Origin: Acanthococcus lagerstroemiae | Taxonomy: Eukaryota > Arthropoda > Insecta > Hemiptera > Eriococcidae | DNA length: 64,000 nt | Direction of reading: 5' to 3' | Assembly: GCA_031841125.1 (NCBI GenBank) | Contig: CM063112.1 | Location: 62,611,722 to 62,675,721 of the forward strand | Shown here: positions 12,801 through 24,437 of the stretch, in pieces | Layout of the letters: the number at the start of each line of letters is the position of its first letter | Numbering within the stretch: the stretch's first letter is position 1 | Notes under the pieces: model-generated | What the model saw: the letters and a program-made list of their open reading frames with translations, nothing else | Database searches by the model: none | Told to the model about the DNA's origin: nothing | Translations under genes and position numbers: made by a program

Positions 12801-13253
12801 GAAACTAGTGCAACAAACTGTGGGATAGGCAACAGCAAACTACATGACTATCTTGCCCGGTCAAATTTTTACTATTACATCCTTCATGAAATACCTTCAG
12901 GAGTCTTGCCGATTCAAAACTTTTTGTATCTTTTCTGTATTATGTATTTTTGGTCCGATAAGAACGAAGTTTTTGTTGTTGATGCCAAATAAGTGGTGAG
13001 TTACCACTTTTCCTCTCTTGATCTACCTCACGACTTAGAAGACGCCTAGCCCCATGGCCTATTAGACTCACAGGTACATATAATTCTCTCATATTGGATT
13101 CATTTTGAGGGGGGAGGGGGAGGAGGGAGGCTAACATTTCTTCCGTTTCAACTAAATGCAGGTATACACTATGGAGATCTTTTTTTTTTTTAATAAAATT
13201 TTCGGCTCTTACTAAAGAGACTAAAACAGCCCGAGTGAGGCCTTCCGTATTTT

Positions 13254-13341
13254 TAATCCAGTTTGGTTCCGAAGAAAGAAAATCGGCTGCGTGGGAACCA
13301 CCGCGTGACCGGTTTTCGTTTTACGGAACAAGCTGGATTAA
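13254..13341. repeat. Hairpin-forming inverted repeat
   Basis: Arms of about 40 bp start with TTAATCCAGTTTGGTTCCG and end with the complement CGGAACAAGCTGGATTAA. The centre is GC-rich (CGTGGGAACCACCGCG). It is probably a small fold-back MITE. Confidence 0.65.
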
Positions 13342-13429
13342 GATGGCGTATGTCTTCGCTTGATTGTTCTAGTGCTGTACTCTTACTAGCTTTGCTAAGT
13401 CATCTGAACTCTGATTGATAACACCATTA

Positions 13430-13840
13430 GTCAAACAAGCAATAATTTTATGTACCTCTTCATATCTCACTCTCAAATTGGTGAAAATGATCATTTCTCG
13501 AGGGATACATCCATCAGAAGACTCTAAAATAGTGATTTAAAAAAAGGTCAGAAATTTTGGAACTTATGACCATCGGGGTCCATAGTTATCTCAAATTCGA
13601 GTCCGCAAACTATGAAAATATTGATAAAACGGAAAATACACGGGCGAGATGCGGTGAATCACATCCCTGCCAACTCAGCAACTGCATTCACGACGATAAT
13701 TAACCAGTCCTCCCCACTGAGCTCAGGTTAAGGACACTTCTCTCATATACAGACGGATTTCAATATTTTTCAAGGTTCTTTCACGTGCCACACCATCCAG
13801 GCATGACGGGGACTATTTTACAAATTCGTTTTATGATCAC
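13430..13840. repeat. Dispersed repeat, copy 1
   Basis: It shares ordered blocks with 57950-58430 in the same orientation, including GGAACTTATGACCAT, GAGTCCGCAAACTATGAAAA, AGGTTCTTTCA and CCAGGCATGA. Class unknown. Confidence 0.65.
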
Positions 13841-13987
13841 ACACACACACACACACACGTAAGAAATTGACACCTTTTCAAAACCTGTGAAGTCTGAAGA
13901 GGGAAGGGAGGGGGGAAGGGAACTTACAAAACGTGTCTCCTACAGAGACACCTAGTGTAACATTGTATATACCTATGCTTTCGTACC

Positions 13988-14440
13988 CTAAAAAAAAATT
14001 TCCATGGAAATTTCTGTTAACAACTCGGCTGCAGACTGTAGTCGCGCAGGGCGCAGCAAGTGTCAACCACTGAATTCGTGTCAGGGGGAGCGTTGCGGTT
14101 TTCGCTCAAATATACCCATGGCTGGAAGAAAATGAAAATGTCAACCACTGAACTGCATTGTCACCATGAAGAGCTAAAGAACTGTGAGCTGAACTGAGCT
14201 GGAAATGAGAAGAGAATCCCGACGTCTCTGAGGTAACACTCGAAAGGGCGCTGGCTTCGTGTCGGGGGAGCATGTCGAGGGGGACGTTACGGTTTTCGCT
14301 CAAATATACCCCTGGCTGGAAGAAATAAATTTCCATGGAAATGTATAAACGCGGTTTTCGCTCAAGTTGACTTAGTAGTATGACGTCATAGTGACAGGAG
14401 CGTTATGGGGGGCTGTTACGGTTTTCGCTCAAGTATACCT
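13988..14440. repeat. Cluster of short direct repeats
   Basis: The block CGGTTTTCGCTCAA occurs four times (about 14096, 14289, 14354, 14420), usually after a GC-rich GTTACGG or GTTGCGG. AATTTCCATGGAAAT occurs at about 13998 and 14329, and GTCAACCACTGAA at about 14062 and 14140. The arrangement suggests local duplication of a roughly 200-bp unit. Confidence 0.6.
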
Positions 14441-15989
14441 AGTAGTAAAAGCATATAAAATGCTAAAAGTATTTCATTATGACCTAGCTTTCTGGAAACG
14501 TTCATAAACGAGCTGTCCTTGTGTTATAACAAGTGGCATTTATATAAGCCGCAATAGCCGACCTGGAATTGGTGGGGGACCTTACGGCGCGACTGACAAG
14601 TATAAAAATAATAATACTAAAAATTGTTTTGCTCATATATTTTTTCAGTTTTTTTTTTCTAGGCAGGGCTTTGGGAAATTTTAGACTAATTTAAGCGTTT
14701 CCATATGTATTCCCGGAGATTCGCCCTTTCAATCCCAGTTTTATGAATTGACAAAGCAGTATAATATTATAGGAAATGATGACCTGTTGAATGATAACAA
14801 GCTCTTTTTTCAGTGTTATTGCTTCATATTAAGTATGTCCTTCAGTGTGACCTTATTCGTTTCTATGAGTATTGCTGAAGTGAAAGTAATGGATTTATTC
14901 AACGATTAAGTTGATGTTGTACATCTCAGTCAAGCAGAACTGATTATGAAATGTATGTACGTATAATAAGTAGGTATAGGTTGTGAATCATACAAGTAGT
15001 TCTAATAATAATTTATTGTTGCTCGAATTTAATGGCCGATGATTAATTGCCTTTATAACGGCCAGCCGAAGAAGCATTCCTAGTTCTACCCGAATCTACA
15101 TGAATATTTATTTTCTTTTATTTAAACGAATACCACCTGGTCGCGTTCTTGAGAATGACTGTAGCAAATTTTTTCAATATGGATTTGTTCCTCATTATCG
15201 TAAATTGGCTGCCGTACGTTATTACTCAAGGCTTGGATACGACAGTTCCTCATCTCAGTAATTATAGCTCTGTAATCTTAAACCATACAATCAAGATGAC
15301 GCTGGAAAATGATGCAAATTGGATTCGGGAACGTTCAGAATCAATGAAATTAATGTCGGACCTGAACTTGAACTCGACAGGAAATGATAAGAAATGGATT
15401 TCGGAAATGTTCGATGATGCAAAGAGGATGTTTGACATGCATCCAGGAGTTAGTTACAGATTAAAAGCTCGTGAATGCAAACTTTATTCTCAGTTACAGA
15501 CATGTTAGTGTCGTATTATACATTATAAATTTAACCTTACTTCATAAACCCTGGAGATGGGTTTGGAACAAGTGAATAAAAAAATGTATGGTAAACATGT
15601 ATAATTTCCTTAAACATCAACTCAGATTTCGACAGTATTAATGTTAGTTCGATAGAATAAATATACACACAAGTTAAAAGTTATACTTAAAAAATAAAAG
15701 CTCCGATTCTCCCTTATTTCGATTTTTATTTACATATTAATCATCAATTAAATATCCGTCGACTATGAAGTATAACTAAATTCTGTATTTCTGAACCATT
15801 AGGTTATTGTTGAGGGAATTTGAATTACTGGATTCTCTAAAGTTCTTTTCCATGAAGTACCAGACTTATAAATTTTGACTTTTTCTGGCGTAAACCCATG
15901 CCCGTGTTGAAATTGTGGACGCTATAACACATTAAGAAGTTCGATCTCACTCGTGTATTTCGTATGGTCAATATCTGCCTACAAGGTCA

Positions 15990-18250
15990 TCTTCCTATAT
16001 TTAGAATTTCGCTCAGTTATTCAAAAATTTAAAGTGATTTATTCTCATGATGAAACTTGCGGTTAGATCATTCCAATTAAAATGAGTCCAACAATCATTC
16101 TGGACAATTTTGTTCATTTCGAGTAAGTTTCTGACAGTGTAATTCGGTAGTCAATCGTAAGGATTACGTCATAATTTATGTATACAAACGTTTATGTTTG
16201 TTAAATGATCTAGTTGATCAAGAATGTTTATGAAGAACGAGCTAACCTAAACCGAGGAAGTTGATGAAAGTTGATCATTTCGGAGATCGTCGTATCGTTT
16301 GGCGATCCTTGCATCATTATTTAGCAACTGGCGATGTCCTCTCGTCAGGAGTGATTGAAGTGCCGCAAATTGCTAATTAGTCAAAATGCGACCCTGCCTT
16401 TGTATTCCATTTGTTTATATTCCTGAGCAGCTAACTATCAGTTACTCAGCCATGACCATAATTTAAGTTTTCCGTCATACATTGCACAACAACTTTACTT
16501 ACGTCTTTTCATCCTTATTTCACTCCTTTTTCCAACCCTCGAATCTTTAATTTCCCTCATTAACCCGGACATTTGTCCGTCAATCGTTACTGAGTACTAA
16601 ATCTGCCATCCTACCCAGAGTCCTGAACAATGTACTGTTCTGTCCGCCGGGATGCACTATAAGGTCCCTCAAATATGCAGTTAGTATCTTTCCCGCTCAG
16701 ACCTTGCAGTACTTCATTATAAGTACTGAACCGAATTCGAGCTCCGTAGTTCCAGCATCCTTTAACAAATAAAGCTTCGTTCTTCATCAATGTTACAAGC
16801 TAAGTTACCTTACAAGCTCTAGCCGTTCTCAAAGCTTTTTCAAGAGTGGCAATTCTACTTGACTACTCAGTTGTTTTTCGAAAGCTGTAAAAGATTGCTC
16901 GTACATGGCTATACCCAATTTGTAGCATTTGAATGATGGGCAACTGTATTTTCAATATAAAGATCATGTATGGACTTTCCCGAACTCAAACTTCGAATGA
17001 CGTCGATCGACATGCTTCGTGATGCCTATGCTGCGCTGTCGGTTCGCCCATACGACCATTCATAAACTCATTTCAATGCTTTGAACTGACAAATCATCTT
17101 TCATTAGACTGTATTTTAGGTGTATCTTGGGAACGATCCTCGGCTATAGCATAAGTTTGTTCTTCATGATGCTAATGTTCAGTCGCAAGTCGAACAGCGT
17201 AATCCTTAAAAGTCATTTATTGCTAATTCCGTTTGCGGGGCCCTCCAATACCCAAATAACTAGGTTGGACCTGGAAAAGACCGCAAGCGTTAGCTATTAC
17301 AAGATGGGATAAGTTCTGTAGTGACATTTCATCCAATGACGGCTGGTCGAATCTGTCCTACACGCCGTATAACATTATTCAATATACAAGGACCCTGATG
17401 CGCATGGGATCAAGCACACACATGTTGAGTTCAGTCAATTCAACATATGTGGACTCACCCTTGCGCTTCAATAACATGATTCCTATTATTTAAATACGGA
17501 AGTTCCGAAACCTAATCCTCATCCTGCCTATATGCCCACTATTCATGGTCCCTGAGTAATATCACCTCTGCGAGCATTGACGTATCAATTTCCCTTACCT
17601 TGTACAGCAACCAGTTCTATCCTCTAATCCTACCGCTAGCCATTTAAATTTCGAGATTTCCTCTACTTTGATGCAATCCTCAATCACGTGACATACCCTG
17701 GAAATCTTCGCACAATTCACGTGCTTATACAGTTTACTTTCGTTGCAGTCAATTTTCTGGCCTAAATCGTGCATGTTTGTCTGGTTCGTTTCATTCATTA
17801 TACTCGATTTGCGCCAATATCGATGCAAATTTTCTTCTTTCGCATCTAATAACAGTCGATGGTAGTCAGCAACCTACTAAAGCATTTTGCATTTCTAACT
17901 GTTGTTTGATGGCGCTATTCCTGGTCTGAGTTATAACGTCATCTGATCTTCAATATTCTTTATAGTGATTTATCATTCCATTGCATTTCGAAATTATAGC
18001 GATCAACAAGAAGTGGGGTTCTGCTATGCTGGATTTGGGCATATTTCATCCTCCAACTTAAGAAATCTGGGCAGCCACGCGTCATTGATCGTCTTCTTGT
18101 AATATACATGTTCTCCTTAATGTTCGATGGTCCGATGGCATCTTCGTTTTCTTGTGTACCAACACGGTCCGATTGAATAAAACATGTAGGTAATTCGGAT
18201 ACTTACTCTGAGTAATACGGATCGTTACTCGATAGACATATAGTGAATGC
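15990..18250 (-). pseudogene. Possible decayed coding region of unknown family
   Basis: On the minus strand several separate stretches read like protein, broken by stops and frame changes: about 18190-17950, a 77-codon Cys-rich stretch 17828-17595, about 16800-16610 (62 codons without stop), and about 16370-16240, which looks helical and charged. The base composition is more even than the neighbouring introns. I do not recognise the family. A decayed viral or retroelement protein is one possibility, but nothing diagnostic is visible. It fills the place where exons 2-7 of NRF copy B should be. Confidence 0.25.
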
Positions 18251-18602
18251 TGTCATTCATTGATGCCCGTGATCGGCCGAATTTCGAAGAGACTAAGGCG
18301 TTTTATTGGCTAATTATTTTTTGATAAATTTTCTTCTGCTCCCGATAGCCAAAAAACTGTTGGAAAAGCCGGAAGGGGAACTAGAACTGAATTAGAGTTT
18401 CGTAAATACATTTCTTCATCTAAAACTCGCTCTCAAATCAGGTACTAAAGCCGTTTGATCGAATTGAGACGTACTCAAACTTGTGCCTTATGTGAGTAAC
18501 AAAATTGGATGTTTGAAGAATATCATGGGTACTACTACCTTCTTAACGCTCAATAACGAAGGGGAACATTATTTATTAGGAATCCTCCACTACATAAGTC
18601 CG

Positions 18603-18715
18603 TCTCCCGGCCACTAATGCGATACTCGAAAGGGTAGTTCCTGGTGCCGGGGGTGTGGTGGCATATAGGGGCCACTTTGGCATGCGTGCATCGCCATACG
18701 TCCCACCACACACCA
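18603..18715. repeat. GC-rich dispersed repeat (CCCACCACACC family), copy 1
   Basis: About 110 bp, conserved with 37385-37500 (same orientation) and 40258-40376 (inverted). Shared blocks include ATGCGATACTCGAAA, GGCCACTTTGGC and CCATACGTCCCACCACACC. It is much richer in GC than its surroundings. Class unknown, possibly the body of a SINE. Confidence 0.7.
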
Positions 18716-19427
18716 AGTCCGTGGTTTGACCAACTTACACCTAAATCACATTTCTCTTACTTTTTCTGCTGGAGATTTCCTATAATTTGGATAGCCAATC
18801 CTCAATACAGATAATGCATCCTGTTATAAAAGGTTTGGGCGAGCGAATTCACGCCCGTGGCTTAATAATGTTTGACTTTTGTCCTGTTTGGTTATACCAA
18901 AATTCGCAGAATGGTGAAAATTTGTCAAAAGGGTTGTTTTTATTCTTTAAGTGACTCGATTGTTGTGCCAAAATAATACCGACTTGCTGCAAATTTCAAT
19001 TATTTGGCTCTCATTGGTTGAATGGTATCTGCCAAATTGCTGAAATACCTAAAAGAGCTTCATTTTGACAAACTGTCTGTGTCTGTAGATCGAGATATAT
19101 GACTGTCGTTTGACGTTTCATTGCAGTGCTTTGGACACAGCTGGTACATTTCAGTGGATTTTCAGTTGTCCATCGTCGGCAGTTTACTAACATATATAGC
19201 GAGTAAACATAAAGTATGTGGAGTTCTGCTTATGCTGGTAACCTTTACAAGTGCAAATGTGGCCACATTCCTCCAAATTTATCAAAATAATCTGTACGGA
19301 CCTACGGTATCATTTACGACGTGCGTTGAATTACATGTTTCTTAATTTTATGATGACTCGAGTGTCTCTGTTTCTTGTTGTATGGAAACGGTCCCATGTA
19401 TTATAAAATTATAGTAGTAATTCCGTG

Positions 19428-19530
19428 TTACCCTTTCGAGCATTACCTCAGAGACGTTGAGAAGACTATTAGGGCTGTCCTGCCCTCTTTTCATCATGCC
19501 GAAAAACCGGCCTAGGTCGAAATGTGACGA
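19428..19530. repeat. Dispersed repeat (GGCCTAGGTCGAAATGTG family), copy 1
   Basis: About 100 bp shared with 41114-41216: CTTTCGAG, then a TCAGA-ACGT block, then CCGAAAAACCGG-type and CGGCCTAGGTCGAAATGTG blocks. It lies directly beside a tRNA-like sequence, so it may be part of a SINE. Confidence 0.65.
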
Positions 19531-19547
19531 TTGAGGAGTGGCTATGT

Positions 19548-19612
19548 GGGCTCAAACCCGGGACTTTCGGATTTCGAGATCAGCGCGCTATCCACTCGGC
19601 CAACTAGACCCC
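19548..19612 (-). repeat. tRNA-Ser-like SINE head or tRNA pseudogene
   Basis: The minus strand begins GGGTCTAGTTGGCCGAGTGG, containing an A-box-like GGCCGAGTGG. It has a CTCGAAA anticodon-like loop (CGA, serine) and a B box GGGTTTGAGCCC. A full cloverleaf with a matching acceptor stem is not evident, so a tRNA-derived SINE is likelier than a functional tRNA. Confidence 0.55.
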
Positions 19613-21026
19613 TCAGCTTTCTAGTTAGATAAAACGGTAATTCAACTATTTTTAAGACTGACGATGAGACCATCTTGCTGTAGTTTTTCTTGTTGGGTAG
19701 TGGAGTAACCTTCATAATATTGTACATTATAACAAGTACTACACCTTGCCCATTAAGGCACAACCTAACGCTACGCAGCCTCGTGGATTTAATAATACAT
19801 AATAATGTGGAAAATAGTCTAATTATTCATATTGCGTGAGGTGAAGAATGATATTGGAAGAATTTAAATTTGTTGGAGAGGAAAGGAAGGAGTAGAGAGT
19901 GAAACTGTTTGCTTAAAAAAGTGTCGTCTCTCATATATCAGTGCATGTCCACTTAGAATCTATGAAGTTTGGCGTGGAGCTGTCAGACATTGTACGAGGT
20001 CTATCTATGACCTATCACTTTAGTTTTAAACCCTTTAAGTTCTTACACTTTTAATTGATCGTAAATCGTGAAAAATTGTACAGGACATTGTCAGCAAACC
20101 CAGCCAAAGACCAACAGAACAAATTATACTACAAGACGTATTATCGAGTTGGCCCTTATTTGGTGGGCACCGCTGCAGCCTTACTAACCAGAGAATTAGA
20201 GGAAAAGAAATATAAATTCTCCTCGGTAAATCCATAATAATGATCAAACACTTTCATTAAGAGTACCTGAGCTCGTAAGTTACTCCTGGTACGTTGAACG
20301 GGTGCGTTTATCACTCAACTTGTGTATAATAACCTTTTCGTTGTGTAGATGCACAAGGTACTTTTATTGGTGCCATCATTTATGATCGGATTTGGATCAC
20401 AGATTTATATCCTTTCATTCTACCGGACAGGCAGACCTTACAACTCGGTAGAAAATGCTGTTTATGGTGTCTTGCACCAGGTATTATTTGCAATACCAAT
20501 AGCCTGTCTCACAGTTGTGTATGTTGTGTCCGGTTTAGGTAAGCTGTTTTCAAGCTCAAGAGTTAAAAAGTCATTAGTTTTGTGTCTATTAATTGGTTGT
20601 ATTTTAGGAATTTTCAATAAATTTGTCGGATTCAAACTGTACGTACCAGTTGGACGCTTGATTTATTGCATGTACCTTGTTAGTCTCCCAGTCCAGCTAT
20701 ATCACTTCAGCTCCATGAAGAGACCTTATTCTGAGCCTAACAAAGCAGAGCGAGTACGTTAATTTTATCGGCTCACATTACTACGGCTCGGTGAATAAAT
20801 TACCTTAACTAAAATTTCTCATTATGTATTCATAGTACTGGCGAGCAATAACAAACTTGGTTTACACAGTGCCATTAGCTTTCTTCTTTTTCTTGATCAC
20901 TGAAGGACCCATTACTAATGCTTTGAAATTATTTGGTCCGTGGATGATCAAGTAAGTTAATTTTACTCTTTATACACGCGAAAAATCTGGCCTTTTAACT
21001 TCGCATTTCGAGCGAATCTCTGAGGT

Positions 21027-21341
21027 AGTGATGGCGATCCCGGGGGGGGGGGGAGCAAGTCCCCGAATATGATTTATCCCGTATTATGTTTGAAAAATGT
21101 GTAATTCAATATAGCTGAAAGCAGTTTGAACAGTTCAAACAAATTCGTCAATTCCAAATACCAGTGCTGTCGGAACGGGGAGATGGTACAGAGGTAACGG
21201 GTTCAAAGTGTCACTTTACCGGATCTGCACCGAACTTCGTTCCTCTTTCTTTTATCTTCCTTGTTGGAAAATATTAGGGACAATATCATCGAAAATGTCT
21301 TACTCCCGTCCCCTTGGAAAAGTGTAAATCGCCGCCACTGT
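21027..21341. mobile_element. Putative hAT-type MITE in intron 12 of NRF copy B
   Basis: The left end AGTGATGGCGATCC next to a poly-G run resembles the complement of the right end (ATCGCCGCCACT). Flanking octamers TCTGAGGT (21019) and TCCGAGGG (21342) match at 6 of 8. No coding sequence is present. Confidence 0.45.
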
Positions 21342-21998
21342 TCCGAGGGGATTACTTACTCCAGTAATTTGGAAACTTGTGGAGAGAGACTGGTTTTCCG
21401 AGATTCAGCCGAATAGAATGAGAGGATAGACAATCAGAAGATGATTCTGTTATCAGGCCAGTCAGGAAAACAGGAAGACAGGAACTACCGATGTTAAATA
21501 AAGTACGAGTATTTACTTACTGTTCTCAAGGCTTTGGAAAAATAGGTTTTGAGAGCGAAATAAAGCGCTCACATTTGAACGAAATATACATCTTCTTTAC
21601 TTCAGGTTCCGGGAATAATCAAAAAATTCTTATTATTTCAGAAAACTCAAGTAATTCTGGAGGGCAGAGCCGTATAAAGTTCCATAAAGGAAGAATTATT
21701 GAATTTCCTCAAATTTATCACATTGTTTTATTCTGTTCATACTTAAATATTTATGCATTTTATGATTCATGGTTGCCAAAATACATTTTTACAAAAAACA
21801 AATCAGCATGTAAATATTTTTGTTTTCAAGGGATCTGGTCTGACAAATGTTGAATAAAGAAGAATAACCTTGCCCCCCCCCCCTAATAAATAAAGAACTA
21901 TCTTCAAAAATTGTATACGTAATTTAATATTTAAAATGCATACCAATCTGAATACATAATTCAGATATTGCAGATTAATCGAAATTAGTTTCCAATAA

Positions 21999-22205
21999 CC
22001 CGATGCGCAATCAGTTACCCTCTAGTTACCCATTTGTTACCCTCAGATTACCATTGTTCCCCTTTAGTTACCCGGGTAACTGGCGGGATACTATGCAATT
22101 AGTTACCCTCGGCGGAAAAGTTACCCATGTTACCCTTGGTTACCCTCAGATTACCCTTGTTCCCCTTTAGTTACCCGGGTAACTGGTGGAATTTTGCGTA
22201 TCGGG
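21999..22205. mobile_element. 207-bp MITE with GTTACCC-repeat interior
   Basis: The ends are CCCGATGCGCAA and TTGCGTATCGGG (11 of 12 complementary). The inside contains two direct copies of a block with TTACCCTCAGATTACC, CTTTAGTTACCCGGGTAACTGG and many GTTACCC words. The motif TTACCCGGGTAA is itself palindromic. The TIR family is not one I recognise. Confidence 0.65.
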
Positions 22206-23353
22206 AATGAACAATTCTGATTACTTAGTTCAAATTACAGAACAATATGAATTGACTGAAGTAGATAATTCACTCTGAGACCATTATGAATTCGTCCCCA
22301 TTAACGACTAATGTGAACTATTTCCCGATGTAAGCCCAAAGTAACTCATATAGGTACACCAATCTGGATGGGCTCACATTGCAAATAAATTTAAACTCTT
22401 TACCGAGTAGGACAGTTCAGTTTTCTGAATAATCTGAGCTGTGTATAGTTCCGAGTTGAAATTACATTTTCTTTTTTCATTTTCACATAGGTAGTTCACT
22501 ATATCTTCTAACCAATATTTTCACTGATGATTACTTCACCATATTATTGCCTCACTATGAGACCAAATCTCATAAACAATAAATTGTTATACCTGTGAAA
22601 ATGCATAAATTCTATGGGAAATTCCAAACAACTTTTCATAATTTATTTGTGAGTAATTGAGTTGAAAAATAAATTAAAGAGTACTTTAAAAAGAAATTGT
22701 TTTTTGTATCGAGAGTAGGTTTTTGACCTTCTTTGAGGAATTTTTTTCGTATTTTGAGATAGCAGTTCTCATGTAGGAATATTTAATTTTATGATTAGGA
22801 ACTCCCCGGAGGAATTCACCTAGACAATATATGATCAAGAGAAGTCACGTGATTGGCCTGCCGTGCAGTCATGGATGGGCCATATCATCATTTTGAGAAA
22901 ATTTGAATTTGAATGTATTCTGAGAAAGTTTTTGACCATTTCATCATAATTTATCTGTTGAATTTGAAATACATATCTTCTACCCGATGCCGGGCGGTAG
23001 TATTAAACTCAGTTTCTGACGCGTGACTCTCTTGGGCAGGTTAGTCAGGGGTAGTTATTTTGCCATTGTATTCCCCACAGTTTTGTTGCGTTCAAATTTT
23101 CCTTCTCTATGGTGAAGAGTGTGCGGCCGCAGTTCGCTTACTAGCCACGCTTTTCACGATGTTGAGTAAACTGTCTACAACGTGCACACGCACAGTGCCA
23201 ATAATCTTTCTGATCTGGTGGTAACACATTATAATGCTTTGTTCGTGTAAACTGATGGAGGTTATAGGACGCGCTATATTTCCAACTCAATTGATACTGA
23301 GGTCACTGTGTTCGCTAGGTTGTTAGTGGGGATATTCGAATATCTCTAGCTTT

Positions 23354-23425
23354 CCAGCTTTGGTGAGACTCGAACCCGAGACACAAGGATTGCGAAGTGG
23401 GCACACTACCACGTGGCCACCCAGC
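23354..23425 (-). repeat. tRNA-Ala-like SINE head or tRNA pseudogene
   Basis: The minus strand shows an A-box-like TGGCCACGTGGTAGTG, a CTTCGCAA anticodon-like region (CGC, alanine) and a canonical B box GGGTTCGAGTC. The acceptor stem does not pair well, so it is probably a tRNA-derived SINE. Confidence 0.55.
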
Positions 23426-24271
23426 GACTGTGTTCATCTTTAGTAAATTTTTTCTGGAAAAATTGGAAAAATTTTTCGTTGCATTCAGTTTATGATCGTC
23501 TAGTGAAGTTTTGTTTTGCTTAGAAACGCCCGAAATGGATGTTATCGCCGAAAACAAAGTCGAAAAGGCTTTTTCAGGCCCACAACGTACTTTTTACAAG
23601 GGAAAAACATTTTTGAACTCCTAAAAGGCCGTTTTAGCATCAAAAACATCGCTCTAGAAATTCTGAAAGGATTCCTTTTCCTATTCCAATACCGGAAATT
23701 TGGAATTTCTCAATAGATGTGGCTTTAGTATATGATATTTATTTGGTGTAGAACAAACAAAAAAAAAAAAGAAAGAAAGGAAAAGAAATGAAATGTTTAG
23801 GTTCTTTTAAAAGTATGCACCATTTACAACTATTAATTCGAAATTTACAAGTTTTCCCCTCGTATAATGATTTATTTCTGATAGAAATTGATTAGAAAAA
23901 GAAAATAAGACCCCAAAATATTTTCTAATGGTAGAAAAATGCATGGTGAATCCATAAAAAATAATTAAAAATTGGTTATTTACGAAATAAACCAGCAAAA
24001 AATTTTTAGGGCTTATTAAACAAGTACGAAGAGGAAGAGAAAACCTGGAAATTTCACCCATGATTGAAAAGAAATAAATTTAGTAAACCTGTGTAAGGAA
24101 TGTCACTGATCCAAATATGCACGTGCTGATGTTAAAAACTAAATTTCTATAAATTTATTTGAAAATGAAAAATATTGTTCACGATGCAAGTCTGTACATG
24201 TAAAAAGAATTTATAAGTCTTAATACAGATTGATGCAAATAATACAAGTGTTAGTTTAATGAAAGATCTTA

Positions 24272-24395
24272 TACCTATAACACTACACAACAAACTGAGA
24301 TTTTTTGGAAACCGCATGAAGGAAAATAGGTGATTCTAAATGTATTTTCACGTGAATCCAAATATGATATTAAAAATGAGTTAGCTAATCATTTT
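24272..24395. repeat. Dispersed repeat shared with the MULE interior
   Basis: It matches 10449-10560 in the same orientation (ATAACACTACACAACAA, GAGATTTTTTG, TGATTCTA, then ATTTTCA and an ATATAATG/ATATGAT block). It may be a solo fragment of the same transposon family. Confidence 0.55.
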
Positions 24396-24437
24396 TACGT
24401 ATTGCTGGAAATTTAATAGTGTATTATGAGAAATTGT

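Larger units (their letters stand above)
12801..15154. other. Gene-free region between MULE relic and NRF copy B
   Basis: No coding exon was recognised. It holds a hairpin (13254-13341), a dispersed repeat also present near 58 kb (13430-13840), a (CA)10 run at 13839-13858, and a cluster of repeated blocks (13988-14440). The last 600 bases before exon 1 of copy B would contain its promoter, but I see no decisive element. Confidence 0.5.
15155..21654 (+). pseudogene. NRF-6-like acyltransferase, copy B: exon 1 and exons 8-13 only
   Basis: Exon 1 (15155 to about 15505) gives a signal peptide and KKWISEMFDDAKRMFDMH, matching copies A and C, but it breaks off before the conserved Trp of the WAVR motif. 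Exons 8-12 are intact, with good splice sites and lengths equal to copy C: 19127-19320, 20084-20225, 20349-20538, 20608-20753, 20836-20951. A short exon 13 (21642-21654, coding K-KLK-stop) is proposed. Exons 2-7 were not found in 15510-19120. Joining exon 1 directly to exon 8 breaks the frame (phase 1 to phase 0). The missing part covers most of the NRF domain and the GH motif. It is either a pseudogene or a misassembly, because the surviving exons look undamaged. Confidence 0.75.

Noticed and set aside
19548..19612. Functional tRNA-Ser gene
   Set aside because: A and B boxes are present but the acceptor stem does not close and a variable arm fitting serine tRNA is not clear; a SINE head is likelier.
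22010..22190. Possible CRISPR-like or telomeric repeat because of recurring GTTACCC
   Set aside because: Repeats and spacers are irregular, the stretch is bounded by inverted ends typical of a MITE, and the genome is eukaryotic.
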